This document shows positions 63,889 through 64,000 of a stretch of DNA of 64,000 nt, one piece after another. The DNA lies in assembly GCA_004794655.1 (NCBI GenBank), contig SMMW01000534.1, positions 4,955,001 through 5,019,000 of the forward strand, written 5' to 3'. A model generated the notes under the pieces. It was not told the DNA's origin. It did not search any database and saw only the letters and a list, made by a program, of their open reading frames with translations. The position numbers were made by a program, and so were the translations under genes. The stretch comes from Marisa cornuarietis. Taxonomy: Eukaryota > Mollusca > Gastropoda > Architaenioglossa > Ampullariidae. Position 1 is the first letter of the stretch, and each line of letters begins with the position of its first letter.

Positions 63889-64000
63889 GACTGCCTGTAA
63901 GAAATCTGCTCTGCAATAGAACAACAGAGAAAAAGAAATTTACAGGCCACAGGACGTCAAGTAAAAATCTTAGATGTTTCTCTCCAAGACTTCTTATAAT

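Noticed and set aside
1..64000. CRISPR arrays, bacterial operons, phage or defence islands
   Set aside because: The repeats are eukaryotic microsatellites, foldbacks and transposons, and all supported genes are spliced. No spaced direct-repeat array is present.

Overview
The window is eukaryotic nuclear DNA: intron-split genes with GT-AG splice sites, long AT-rich introns, many (CA)n/(GT)n microsatellites, and degraded non-LTR retrotransposons, SINE-like units and a Tc1-like transposon. The protein families and the repeat style suggest a mollusc, probably a gastropod. That is an inference from general resemblance, because no ribosomal or mitochondrial marker is present.

Layout. (1) Positions 1-1146, minus: the first coding exon of a sorting nexin 3/12 gene; its other exons lie outside the window. 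(2) Positions 1457-10303, plus: a complete 13-exon AFG1-like mitochondrial ATPase gene (AFG1L/LACE1), divergent from SNX3 across a shared promoter-sized gap of 310 bp. (3) Positions 10304-17312: mostly anonymous sequence with a GC-rich broken coding-like relic (13412-13722) and a SINE-like unit. (4) Positions 17313-49776, minus: a complete four-exon RERG/RASL12-type small GTPase gene of 235 residues spread over 32 kb. Its introns hold most of the mobile elements, including a Tc1-like copy with exact terminal inverted repeats, retrotransposon 3' ends, hairpin elements and a 36-bp tandem array. (5) Positions 52686-53365, minus: a broken duplicate of the last exon of the next gene. (6) Positions 53366-57555, minus: a LINE with a gag-like ORF1, an endonuclease, a truncated reverse transcriptase and an RNase H remnant. 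(7) Positions 58198-63888, minus: a complete five-coding-exon gene for a 318-residue secreted cysteine-rich protein with a vWD-like part and a C8-like part.

The genes do not form a pathway. SNX3 acts in endosomal sorting, AFG1L in mitochondrial protein quality control, the Ras-like protein probably in signalling without normal GTP hydrolysis, and the vWD-like protein outside the cell. Exon models were built by hand from splice consensus, reading-frame continuity and family resemblance. They close in frame across every junction of the three complete genes, which is strong internal support. No new defence or mobile system was found. The most interesting items are the GTPase lacking key switch residues, a near-perfect hairpin touching an AFG1L splice acceptor, a retrotransposon tail immediately inside a 5' splice site, and the duplicated and broken terminal exon next to a LINE.
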